A stretch of 13,400 nt of DNA from an uncultured Collinsella sp. (GTDB lineage: Bacteria > Actinomycetota > Coriobacteriia > Coriobacteriales > Coriobacteriaceae): contig UQVT01000042.1 in assembly GCA_900544465.1 (NCBI GenBank), forward strand, positions 1 to 13,400, given 5' to 3'. The translations under genes were made by a program, and so were the position numbers. Below, one piece after another: positions 1-6,684 of the stretch (its first letter is position 1; each line of letters opens with the position of its first letter). The notes beneath the pieces are model-generated. The model was given only the letters and a program-made list of their open reading frames with translations. It had not been told where the DNA came from and did not search any database.

Positions 1-1364
1 ATGCACGAGGCGATGCCCCACACGACGACCCAGTACTGACGATGCACGAACCAGCTGAGCACGTTCGTCGAGTCGTCCGACGCGCTATCGCCCGAGCCGA
101 CACCGGCGATCTGCAAGTCCTCCTGATGCTCCTCGGCAATAACGTCCATGGCGTCGTCGAAGGTCACGATGCCCAGGATATGACGGTTCTCGTCGCAGAC
201 AGGGATGGCAACCAGGTCGTACTTGGTCATCTCGTCCGTCACGTCTTCCTGGTCCTCGTCGGGTGACACGTAGACCAGATCGCGATAGGCGAGCTGGCCC
301 AGCGTGGCGTCGCGGTCGGCCACGATCAGCGTGCGCAGCGAAAGCACGCCCGTCAGCATGCCGCTCGGGTCCTCGGTATAGACGTAATAGACGCTCTCAA
401 AGTCCTCGTCGAGCTTGCGAATCGCCTCGATGGCGTCGCCGACCGTTGCCGTGGCGGGCAGGGAGACAAACTCCGAGGTCATGATGCGGCCGGCGGTGTT
501 GTCCTCATACCCCAGCAGGTTACGAATCGCCTTCTCCTCCTTGACGCCCATCAGGCGCAGGAGCTTCTCGGCCTTCTCGTAATCGAGCTCGTCGATCAGG
601 TCAGCTGCATCGTCCGGGTCCATCATGGCCAGCATCGACGATGCGTCCGTGTCGGACAGGCCCTCGAGCATCTCGGTCATAAGCTCGTCGTCATCGAACT
701 CCGAGATGGCCTCGGCGGCCTGGGCAGTATCGAGCTGCGCAAACACCTGCGCACGCAGGCGCGGGTCGAGCTGCTCGATAATGTCGGCGATGTCGGCAGG
801 GTGCAGCTCGCCGAGCGTCTTGTGCGACACCGAGAGTTGAATGTTCTTGGTCGAGCGGTCGAGCAGGTCCATGTAGGACCAAGCGATGATGTCCTCACTG
901 AGCGGCTTGCCCAGGTGCTTCATAAAGCCTTCGACGATATGCTCGAGCGCGGGGCTGATGGCGCGTAGCAGACCGCGGGCACCGACCTCGGCGCCCAGCA
1001 GGCGCAGCTGGTTTTCGCCCGACATGGAAAACTTGATGTCGTTTACGCGCACGACCTTCATGCCCTGCGTGTCGACAATCTGCTTGTTGAGCACGTCGCG
1101 GGCAAGCAAGAGTTCGGTCGGCTGCAGGTACGAAAAACGGATTTCGGTGGCCGACGTCTTAAGGTGTACACCCGTCTCGTCGATACGGTCGACCCATTTG
1201 CGCCAGCTGATCATAAACGGCGTCTTGCCGGGTCCGCGGAACGCGAGCGACGTCACGTGCGGAAAAACTTCGCCGGTAGCAATACCAAAATCGTTGACCA
1301 CGCCGAGCTTTTCGCCGTCGACGTCCAAGACCGGCAATTTGAGCATCTCACTCAGATAATTCAA
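1..1364 (-). CDS. mgtE: PRC-barrel/MgtE magnesium transporter, N-terminal part (3' end outside window)
   Basis: MgtE proteins are membrane Mg2+ channels whose cytoplasmic N and CBS domains sense Mg2+ and gate the pore. I read 454 codons without a stop to the left edge. The order seen is: two PRC-barrel-like segments (about residues 1-150, beginning near LPVLDVDGEKLG); an MgtE N domain (about 165-280, with HPADIADIIEQL and acidic repeats such as MDPDDAADLIDELD); two CBS motifs (about 285-410); and, at the edge, the start of the first membrane helix (WFVHRQYWVVVWG). The five-helix pore domain would lie outside. I chose TTG at 1364 because an in-frame TGA lies five codons upstream and GGGGAG sits 5 nt before it. 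ATG at 1346 is the alternative and lacks a good site. PRC domains in front of MgtE are known in actinobacteria. Identity is firm; the start is uncertain. Confidence 0.88.
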   Translation of the reverse strand, partial: MNYLSEMLKLPVLDVDGEKLGVVNDFGIATGEVFPHVTSLAFRGPGKTPFMISWRKWVDRIDETGVHLKTSATEIRFSYLQPTELLLARDVLNKQIVDTQGMKVVRVNDIKFSMSGENQLRLLGAEVGARGLLRAISPALEHIVEGFMKHLGKPLSEDIIAWSYMDLLDRSTKNIQLSVSHKTLGELHPADIADIIEQLDPRLRAQVFAQLDTAQAAEAISEFDDDELMTEMLEGLSDTDASSMLAMMDPDDAADLIDELDYEKAEKLLRLMGVKEEKAIRNLLGYEDNTAGRIMTSEFVSLPATATVGDAIEAIRKLDEDFESVYYVYTEDPSGMLTGVLSLRTLIVADRDATLGQLAYRDLVYVSPDEDQEDVTDEMTKYDLVAIPVCDENRHILGIVTFDDAMDVIAEEHQEDLQIAGVGSGDSASDDSTNVLSWFVHRQYWVVVWGIASC

Positions 1365-1380
1365 TGGTGCTCCCCATCAT
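1348..1380 (-). other. possible 10-codon leader ORF overlapping the mgtE start
   Basis: ATG ATG at 1380 opens a short ORF (MMGSTIELSE) ending at TGA 1350-1348, out of frame with mgtE and overlapping its TTG start. It has the best ribosome binding site of the region (GGAGG at 1385-1389, 4 nt before ATG). It could be a leader peptide that couples translation to mgtE. Alternatively, the GGGG run inside it may carry one extra base: with GGG the ATG would read straight into mgtE as MMGAPLNYLSEML. I cannot decide between these. Confidence 0.4.
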
Positions 1381-1572
1381 AATTCCTCCGGACGCGGCCG
1401 CGCGTGCGGCGTCCGGGGGCTTCTGGATATGTATACGCATGCGCGGGCGGCACGCCGCTCGACGCTTACACCCCGTGCATGCGCAAAAAGCACCTGCATG
1501 GGGTCATCGACTGTATGGTCGAGGTTTGGATTTCACCTGTAACCTTTCTCTTGACCCTCATTAACCGCAGTA
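1365..1572 (-). promoter_or_regulatory. structured 5' leader of mgtE (candidate cis-regulatory RNA)
   Basis: This gene-free stretch would be the mgtE 5' untranslated region. On the minus-strand RNA I see three parts. First, an outer helix GGGUCA/UGACCC (1557-1552 with 1506-1501) encloses two hairpins, AGGUU/AACCU (1545-1541 with 1526-1522) and UCGAC/GUCGA (1522-1518 with 1511-1507), giving a three-way junction. Second, a hairpin CCCCAUGCA/UGCACGGGG (1503-1495 with 1479-1471; one A-C mismatch) reuses the same CCC bases at 1503-1501, so the two cannot form together. Third, an 8-bp stem (1416-1409 with 1395-1388) includes the first two bases of the GGAGG site. I do not recognise the conserved motifs of the M-box or other Mg2+ riboswitches. 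The pairings are visible in the sequence; regulation is inferred. Confidence 0.45.
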
Positions 1573-1581
1573 ACTATAGCA
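1573..1581 (-). promoter_or_regulatory. extended -10 promoter for mgtE
   Basis: The minus strand reads TGCTATAGT: an extended -10 (TGn) followed by TATAGT at 1578-1573. A good -35 is not visible, as is common for extended -10 promoters. It predicts a transcript start near 1566 and a leader of about 200 nt before mgtE. Confidence 0.45.
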
Positions 1582-1656
1582 TCAGCATCGCCCTGCGACA
1601 TCGAATTTATGCGCTGCACATTGCAGGCATACCAAACGCTGACGCATCCGTGACAT

Positions 1657-1683
1657 AGCCATTGGGGACGCTCTTAAACGACT
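1657..1683 (-). repeat. 27-nt hairpin unit, dispersed copy
   Basis: Plus-strand arms agccatt (1657-1663) and aacgact (1677-1683) flank a core ggggacgctctta. Core and length match the units clustered at 10085-10144. Read as minus-strand RNA, all seven arm positions pair, two of them as G-U. It lies 9 nt past the stop codon of the upstream minus-strand gene, so it is in that gene's 3' untranslated region. A second overlapping pairing, cattggg (1660-1666) with cccaatg (1685-1691), is also possible. Confidence 0.6.
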
Positions 1684-1692
1684 ACCCAATGA

Positions 1693-3099
1693 CTACTCTG
1701 TGGTGTCGTCGTCCTCGGCAAGCTGAGGGAACACGGCGTCCTTGGGCATGGTGGCCTTCGTCAGCGAGGTGAGCTTTTTGCTCAACGACGTGTCCGTCTT
1801 GACCAGGTCGCTGAGCGTCACGATCTTGTAGCCGTCGGCAATGAGGCCGTCGATAATCTGCGGCAGCGCCTCTAGTGTCTGCTCGGCGCATTCGTCTCTA
1901 TCGGTGAGCAGCACGATATTGCCCGGCGTCACCGAATCGAGCACCGTCGAGACCTGCTCGTCGGCACCGTTGAGCAGCCAGTCGCCCGAGTCAATATTCC
2001 ACGAGACCACGGCGGAGACCAGGTCCATCGCATCAATCCAGTTTTGCTCGTCAAAGGCAGCGTAGGGAGCACGCAGCAGCATCGTCTTCACGCCGGTCGC
2101 CGACTTAATCGCATCGGTGCCTTTCGTGATCTGTTCGCGTACCGCCTCACGGTCCTGGCCCTTGAGCGAATCGTCGCTGTAGCTGTTGGATCCGATCTCG
2201 CACCCGGCATCGACAATCGCCTTGGCCGTGGCAGGCGAGGCCTCGACCGCATCGCCCGAAAGGAAGAACGTCGCGGTGACGCCCTTTTCCTTGAGCACCT
2301 GCAAGATCTGTTTGGTGGCGCCGCTCGGACCCTCGTCAAACGTCAGCGCCACGTACTTTTTGTTGCCCTTGGGCGCCACGCTGGCGCACGCAACAACGCA
2401 ATCGGTGACGGGCACAACCTCGCCGCGGTCTTGCGTCTTGCCCGACTGCTCGCCAACCCACACCTCGGAGCGGCCCTGGACACCCCACGTCTGCACATAC
2501 TCGATAGCGCCCGTACCCTCGACCTTGAGCTTGGGCTCGATAACCGTAGCCTGAACCTCGTGCTTCTCGTAGGTGTTACGGCCATCCTTGACCGTCACCT
2601 TCTCGCCGCCCTCAAGTTCGCGGCTATCCCATTTGCCCTGTTTCACGCGCTTGCCGTCGACCTTCACCGACAGCTTTTCGCCCCCATGGCGCTTGAGCAC
2701 GCTGTCATCGACGGCCAGCAGGTCGCCTGCGTCGTAGGTGTCAGTCAACTCCTGGTCGTCGATGAGATTCTGCAGCGTAGAGCCCACACGCACCGCGGTC
2801 TTCTGGCCGTTGAGCTCCACGTCCACGCTGCGGTTGACGTAGCCCACGACGGCAGCGATAAACAGCACGAGCGCGCAACCCACGGCGATGAGCGCGTAGG
2901 GCAGGCGAGACGAACGACGGGGCGTACGGCTGTTGCCGATGCGCGCACTGCGGTCGCTAAAGCCGCGGCTATGGTTGAGATACATCGCGCCGGGCTTACG
3001 GTGACGCTTGCGCTGACCGCTGGGCAGCTGCCCCAGGTCGCGGCGCGCCGTCGGACGCGCACCCGAACGCCCGTTTAAGTTGGATCCGTTTTGGCGCAT
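1693..3099 (-). CDS. membrane-anchored polysaccharide deacetylase (NodB-fold) homologue with degenerate active site
   Basis: NodB-fold (CE4) enzymes remove N- or O-acetyl groups from cell-wall or exopolysaccharide sugars, using a metal held by Asp-His-His. The 468-aa protein has a basic cytoplasmic tail (1-66), one membrane helix (about 67-88), an extracellular DUF348/G5-like beta region (about 91-195) and a NodB domain (about 248-435). Motif 1 is TFDEGP (253-258), where TFDDGP is usual. Motif 2 is GSNSYSDD (303-310), lacking both metal-binding histidines of the usual NHTYSHP. RAPY (343-346) and DSGDW (370-374) remain. In motif 5, LLTD (397-400) replaces LLHD. It is therefore probably inactive in the usual way, or a binding protein. 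The start is supported by GGGAGG 4-5 nt upstream. It follows the PRC-barrel gene beyond a hairpin and precedes mgtE. Confidence 0.85.
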   Translation of the reverse strand: MRQNGSNLNGRSGARPTARRDLGQLPSGQRKRHRKPGAMYLNHSRGFSDRSARIGNSRTPRRSSRLPYALIAVGCALVLFIAAVVGYVNRSVDVELNGQKTAVRVGSTLQNLIDDQELTDTYDAGDLLAVDDSVLKRHGGEKLSVKVDGKRVKQGKWDSRELEGGEKVTVKDGRNTYEKHEVQATVIEPKLKVEGTGAIEYVQTWGVQGRSEVWVGEQSGKTQDRGEVVPVTDCVVACASVAPKGNKKYVALTFDEGPSGATKQILQVLKEKGVTATFFLSGDAVEASPATAKAIVDAGCEIGSNSYSDDSLKGQDREAVREQITKGTDAIKSATGVKTMLLRAPYAAFDEQNWIDAMDLVSAVVSWNIDSGDWLLNGADEQVSTVLDSVTPGNIVLLTDRDECAEQTLEALPQIIDGLIADGYKIVTLSDLVKTDTSLSKKLTSLTKATMPKDAVFPQLAEDDDTTE

Positions 3100-3120
3100 G
3101 TGCCCTCCCCCATAAACACA

Positions 3121-3150
3121 GCAAGCCGGAGCAACAGGTCTCCGGCTTGC
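3121..3150 (-). terminator. perfect 11-bp hairpin, weak intrinsic terminator or attenuator
   Basis: Arms gcaagccggag (3121-3131) and ctccggcttgc (3140-3150) pair perfectly around an 8-nt loop. On the minus strand the stem is followed by TGTGTTTAT, a poor U-tract. It lies 22 nt after the PRC-barrel stop and 22 nt before the deacetylase start. It may partly terminate, or set relative expression of the two genes, because I see no separate promoter for the deacetylase in the gap. Confidence 0.6.
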
Positions 3151-3171
3151 CTCCCATCATTTGGTACGTCG

Positions 3172-3927
3172 CTATTTTGTAGCTTTTGACGAGCCTCCGC
3201 TCGCCTTTTGGTATTCGTCCTTAAAGGCCTTGAACATGCCGCGCGTCTTGCCGAGCTGCTTGCCCAGTGCGCGACTGCCTTTGTCCACGGCAACTGATCC
3301 CTTGTCGTCGAGCACCTTGGCACCCTTTTTGACCTTGTCGCCCACCACGACGCTGGCCTCGGCGGCCTTGGCAGCCGCACCGCCCGAATACCCGAGCGAC
3401 TTGACCTCGTCCGAGACGACCATCGCGCCGTTCTCGTAGCCGCGCAGCATCGTCGGCGGCACCTGCGTGTCACCAACCAAAACACTCGAAGCAGCACCGG
3501 CGGTCACATAGAATGTCTGCACGATGCCCGAGCGCGGCTTGAACTCAACGTCCGAGCAATAGCCCACGACGTCGCCCGATTCCGTGCGCACGTCCATACC
3601 GACCCAGATGATGCAATCATCCAGATTGATGTCGAGACGCTTGGCAGCGGCGGCATCGTACGTGTCCTTGACGTCATCGACCGCAATGGCGCCCTCGTAG
3701 ACACCAATGGCGTCGAGCGCTACGAATCGGTCGGGACGCTCGATCATGCCCGCGATATCGGACTGGCGGACCATAAAGCCGACCACGCGCGTACCGCCCG
3801 GGGTAAAGACCGGAAAGTGAATCTTTCCGAGCTTTTTAGGGCTGCGCGGCGTGCCGTCCTTTTTGGTGCGCTTGTCCTCGGTAGGCTTGCGATAGATCTT
3901 GGCGCCGACAAAATCCCCGGCGCGCAT
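3172..3927 (-). CDS. PRC-barrel domain protein
   Basis: PRC barrels are small beta barrels found in the photosynthetic reaction centre H subunit, RimM and many membrane-associated proteins. The 251-aa protein seems to contain two: about 1-95 (MRAGDFVGAKIYRK, then KLGKIHFPVF, VVGFMVRQSD) and about 105-175 (LDDCIIWVGMDVRTESG, VVGYCSDVEF). A basic, low-complexity, Ala/Lys/Gly-rich tail (about 180-251) follows. I see no membrane helix or signal peptide. Its ATG overlaps the stop of the upstream YtxH-like gene by one base (TAATG), implying translational coupling, with GAGG 4 nt before the start. A role at the membrane together with the YtxH-like partner is inferred. The arrangement resembles the N-terminal part of the MgtE protein encoded nearby. 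Specific function is unknown. Confidence 0.8.
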   Translation of the reverse strand: MRAGDFVGAKIYRKPTEDKRTKKDGTPRSPKKLGKIHFPVFTPGGTRVVGFMVRQSDIAGMIERPDRFVALDAIGVYEGAIAVDDVKDTYDAAAAKRLDINLDDCIIWVGMDVRTESGDVVGYCSDVEFKPRSGIVQTFYVTAGAASSVLVGDTQVPPTMLRGYENGAMVVSDEVKSLGYSGGAAAKAAEASVVVGDKVKKGAKVLDDKGSVAVDKGSRALGKQLGKTRGMFKAFKDEYQKASGGSSKATK

Positions 3928-4316
3928 TATGCCTCGGTCGAGGGCTCCGCAGCCTCGGTATCAGCCTCGACGGCGTTCTCGACCACGACGTCGGCGGCAG
4001 GCGTCACGTTGCCGCCCGAAATGGCGTCGTTGAGCTGCTCGCGCAGCTGGTCCATGCGCTCGCGGGCCAGGTCGACCTTGGCGCGCAGGTCGTCGGTCTT
4101 GGCGTCGACCATCGGGCCAAAGTCATTCACCGCAGCACGGGCCTCCTCGGCGCTGTGCTCGTAGGTGTCGCGCATATTGTCCCAGGCGTCGTTGGCGATA
4201 TCGGCGGCCATGGCGCGGGTCTCGGCGCCCGAGCGCGGGGCCAGAGCAACGCCGACAATAGCGCCGGCAGCGGCACCAAAAAGTGCGCCGGAGACAAAGC
4301 TGAAAGTCTTACCCAT
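3927..4316 (-). CDS. YtxH-like membrane protein
   Basis: YtxH-domain proteins are small proteins with an N-terminal glycine/alanine-rich membrane helix and a helical tail; several belong to stress regulons, but their biochemical role is unclear. The 129-aa product begins MGKTFSFVSGALFGAAAGAI (helix about 7-26), then the family hallmark LAPRSGAETR, a long amphipathic, probably coiled-coil region (about 35-97) and an acidic Ala/Glu/Val tail. I chose ATG at 4316 because GGAGAGG lies 7 nt upstream. ATG at 4322 in the same frame would be too close to it. It is first in a pair with the PRC-barrel gene (1-nt overlap) and has its own TATAAT promoter. Confidence 0.8.
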   Translation of the reverse strand: MGKTFSFVSGALFGAAAGAIVGVALAPRSGAETRAMAADIANDAWDNMRDTYEHSAEEARAAVNDFGPMVDAKTDDLRAKVDLARERMDQLREQLNDAISGGNVTPAADVVVENAVEADTEAAEPSTEA

Positions 4317-4333
4317 GATCATTCCTCTCCTGC

Positions 4334-4349
4334 GGGCACGTCGGTGCCC
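4334..4349 (-). other. small hairpin in the YtxH-gene leader
   Basis: gggcac (4334-4339) and gtgccc (4344-4349) form a 6-bp stem with a 4-nt loop, just upstream of the ribosome binding site. It may influence translation or mRNA stability. No known motif was recognised. Confidence 0.35.
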
Positions 4350-4367
4350 ACCGTTTGAATGCTGTCC

Positions 4368-4373
4368 ATTATA
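4368..4373 (-). promoter_or_regulatory. -10 element of the YtxH/PRC operon
   Basis: The minus strand has a perfect TATAAT (4373-4368) about 52 nt before the YtxH start, in the 136-nt gap after the cyanophycin-like gene. No convincing -35 sits 16-18 nt upstream, so strength is uncertain. It suggests the YtxH gene starts a new transcript. Confidence 0.5.
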
Positions 4374-4452
4374 CCCGCAGCGCATCACTTGCCGCTCCGC
4401 TCATCTGCGTACGGCAAAAGCGCAGGTACGTGATGGTGATAAACGCGTAAGC

Positions 4453-5286
4453 CTACTCCTGGGGCATAGCCGGCATGGCCACCGTGGCACCCGGGTCCTC
4501 GCCGGCGCCGTCCACGAGCGGCAGGCCGCCCTCATGCGCAGGTCCTGCCGGAACCGTCGCCGCACCGCCAAAGACGGCAGCGGAGGCCTCGTGGTTCTCG
4601 GCAACCGCGCCCTCGGTATCAATCGCCACCTGGGGCTCGTCGTCAAAGTTGGGGACGCCCTGGGGCTCGGCGGGAACGGGCTCGGCGGTCGCATCGGCAA
4701 CGAGCTCGGCGTCGACCGGCACATCGCCCTCGTCAGCGCCCTCGTCCTCGGCAGCATCTTCGCCGTTCGCAGCGGCGACGGCCTCGTGAGGATCCTTGCC
4801 CTCGGCCTCGGCGCGCATGCCCAACACCAGGTTGCGCAGACCCGCGACCGTGCCTTCCACGTCGGGGGCAGGCTGGTCGGCGTGCAGGTACGCCCAGTCC
4901 ATCATAAAGGTGGCCGACGACAGCGCACCAATGGCCAGCGCGTCATCGGGGCACGAAAGCTCAACCTCAAAGACGCGCTCGTCGTGCTCGCTTACGCGCG
5001 TGCGGCCGCACGAGATGCTACCGGCAAGACCGGTCTCGTTCATGAGCTCAACCGTCACGTGCTCCAGCAGGTGGCAGAGCTCGGTCTGGCCCATGCAGTC
5101 CTGGAACTCACGACCGGAATCACCCAGGCACAGGTGCTTGGCAATCGCCGGCACCAGGTAATACACGCGCGCCGTGGCCTCGATATCCTCCGAGGTCATG
5201 AGCGGCATGCCGGGGTTCACCAGCACATGCGCGCAGATCTTGTCCTCACTGACGGTGACCTTAAGGATGTTGAACAGGCCTGCCAT
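4453..5286 (-). CDS. stand-alone cyanophycin-synthetase N-domain-like protein with acidic tail
   Basis: Residues about 1-157 resemble the N-terminal domain of cyanophycin synthetase (CphA), which is normally followed by an ATP-grasp and a Mur-ligase domain. The match is in order: a cysteine/glycine segment (CLGDSGREFQDC, 53-64); HLLEHVTVEL (72-81), equivalent to the CphA HIVEHVALEL; then GRTR (94-97), and a following strand FEVELSC. Both catalytic domains are absent. Instead residues about 158-277 form an acidic Ala/Glu/Asp/Pro-rich, probably disordered tail. HLLEH has the HxxEH zinc pattern; the N domain of some CphA enzymes is reported to hold a third active site that trims polymer into primers. 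Hydrolysis here is inferred. GGGGAG lies just upstream of ATG 5286. The gene follows the CNNM gene after 24 nt, so it is likely co-transcribed with it. Family match by motif memory only. Confidence 0.65.
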   Translation of the reverse strand: MAGLFNILKVTVSEDKICAHVLVNPGMPLMTSEDIEATARVYYLVPAIAKHLCLGDSGREFQDCMGQTELCHLLEHVTVELMNETGLAGSISCGRTRVSEHDERVFEVELSCPDDALAIGALSSATFMMDWAYLHADQPAPDVEGTVAGLRNLVLGMRAEAEGKDPHEAVAAANGEDAAEDEGADEGDVPVDAELVADATAEPVPAEPQGVPNFDDEPQVAIDTEGAVAENHEASAAVFGGAATVPAGPAHEGGLPLVDGAGEDPGATVAMPAMPQE

Positions 5287-5310
5287 AACTCTCCCCTACT
5301 CTTCCTTGCC

Positions 5311-6684
5311 CTACTCGTCGCCATCGTGCGGATCCACAGAGCCCGCACCCGACGCCGCCGGCTTCTCTGCCGAAGACTCGGAATCCTTCTTATCGGTTTC
5401 GGCCGGAGCGATCACGCGAATGAGCGAGATGCGCTGGCCACGCATCGACTGAACTTTAAACTTGTACCCCGCGACCTCAAACACCTCTCCGATGTCGGGC
5501 ACCGAGTCGCAAAGCTCCAAAATCCAGCCGGCGATGGTCTCATAATCATCGCTTTCCTCGAGCGGCCAACCAAGCTCAATCGCGTCATCGCACGAAAAAC
5601 GCCCATCAACGAGCCACTCGCGGCGCGAAAGGCGCGTGAGATACTTGTTGTCGGGGTCGAACTCGTCCTCGATCTCGCCGACGATCTCCTCGACGATATC
5701 CTCGATGGTGATAATGCCGGCCGTGCCGCCGTACTCGTCCACGACCACCACGATCTGGTCGTGCGAGGTCTGCATCTCGGACAGTAGCGGCAGGATGTCC
5801 TTGGTGTCGGGCACAAAGGTGGCGTCGCGCAAAAAGCCGGCGATGGGCTGGTCACCCTTGCCGTCGAGCGCGGGTTGGATCAGGTCCTTGATGTGCGCAA
5901 TGCCGGCGACGTTGTCGGGATCCTCGTGATAGACGGGGATGCGGCTGAAGCCGGTCTGGCGCATGGTGGACAGCACGTCGGCGACCGTCTCGTCGTCCTC
6001 GCACATGGTGGTGTCCACGCGCGGCACCATGACCTCGCGGGCAACGGTATCGCCCAAGTCAAAGATCTCGTGGATCATACGCTTTTCCTCGTCGAGCAGG
6101 TCGTCCTGCTCCGAGACCATGTACTTGATCTCTTCTTCCGAGACGTTTTGGCGGTCGTCGGCACTCTTGATGCGCAGGATGCGGGCCAGGCCATCGGAGC
6201 AAGCGCCAGTCAGCCACACGAGCGGGCGGGCGATCTTTTGGAACACGGAAAGCGGGCCCACGACCTGCTTGGACACGCCCTCGGCATTGGCCAGGCCGAT
6301 GCGCTTGGGCACAAGCTCGCCAATCACGATGGACACGAAGGCGACCGCGACAGTGATGATGACTGGCGCCAGGCCGCGCGCGATGGCGGAGAGGGGCGCG
6401 ATGCCAAAGCTTATGAGCCACGTGGCGAGCGGGTCGGACAGACTCGTCGAGGCGACGGCGGACGAGGCGAAGCCCACGAGCGTGATGGCGACCTGGATAG
6501 TGGCGAGCAGCTGGTCGGAGTCGGCAGCTAGCTTAATGGCACGCTCGGCGCGTTTGTCGCCTTCCTCGGCCTCGTGCTCCAACACGGCGCGCTTGGCCGT
6601 GGTGAGCGCCATCTCGGACATAGAGAAGTAGCCGTTGATGAGGGTCAAAACGAGGGTGGTGATAAGGGAGATGGTTATGTCCAT
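5311..6684 (-). CDS. CNNM/CorC-HlyC family DUF21-CBS membrane protein
   Basis: This family (YhdP/MpfA, YfjD, CNNM) comprises membrane proteins linked to Mg2+ or Co2+ transport, mostly efflux; the name hemolysin is historical. In 457 aa I see: a DUF21 membrane domain (about 1-170) with helices near 3-22, 60-80 and 103-124 and the conserved GELVPKRIGL (122-131); an acidic linker; a CBS pair (about 216-337, with VMVPRVD and VVVVDEYGGTAGIITIEDIV); a CorC/HlyC C-terminal domain (about 347-425); and an acidic, variable tail. ATG 6684 gives the expected short N-terminus. The only clear Shine-Dalgarno, GGAGG, is 15 nt upstream, which is unusually far, yet no in-frame start lies nearer to it. It follows the PAQR gene by 110 nt without an obvious promoter. 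Confidence 0.9.
   Translation of the reverse strand: MDITISLITTLVLTLINGYFSMSEMALTTAKRAVLEHEAEEGDKRAERAIKLAADSDQLLATIQVAITLVGFASSAVASTSLSDPLATWLISFGIAPLSAIARGLAPVIITVAVAFVSIVIGELVPKRIGLANAEGVSKQVVGPLSVFQKIARPLVWLTGACSDGLARILRIKSADDRQNVSEEEIKYMVSEQDDLLDEEKRMIHEIFDLGDTVAREVMVPRVDTTMCEDDETVADVLSTMRQTGFSRIPVYHEDPDNVAGIAHIKDLIQPALDGKGDQPIAGFLRDATFVPDTKDILPLLSEMQTSHDQIVVVVDEYGGTAGIITIEDIVEEIVGEIEDEFDPDNKYLTRLSRREWLVDGRFSCDDAIELGWPLEESDDYETIAGWILELCDSVPDIGEVFEVAGYKFKVQSMRGQRISLIRVIAPAETDKKDSESSAEKPAASGAGSVDPHDGDE

Noticed and set aside
1365..1572. Canonical M-box (ykoK) Mg2+ riboswitch upstream of mgtE
   Set aside because: Only a short CCAUACAGU stretch recalls the M-box. The other conserved blocks and their order were not found by eye, so it is reported only as an unnamed structured leader.
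2044..3078. 344-codon plus-strand open frame antisense to the deacetylase homologue
   Set aside because: The minus strand has the NodB motifs, membrane helix and ribosome binding site; the plus-strand frame has none.
4165..5787. 540-codon plus-strand open frame across three minus-strand genes
   Set aside because: It spans gene boundaries and a promoter, is rich in Arg/His/Leu without motifs, and the opposite strand encodes recognisable families.
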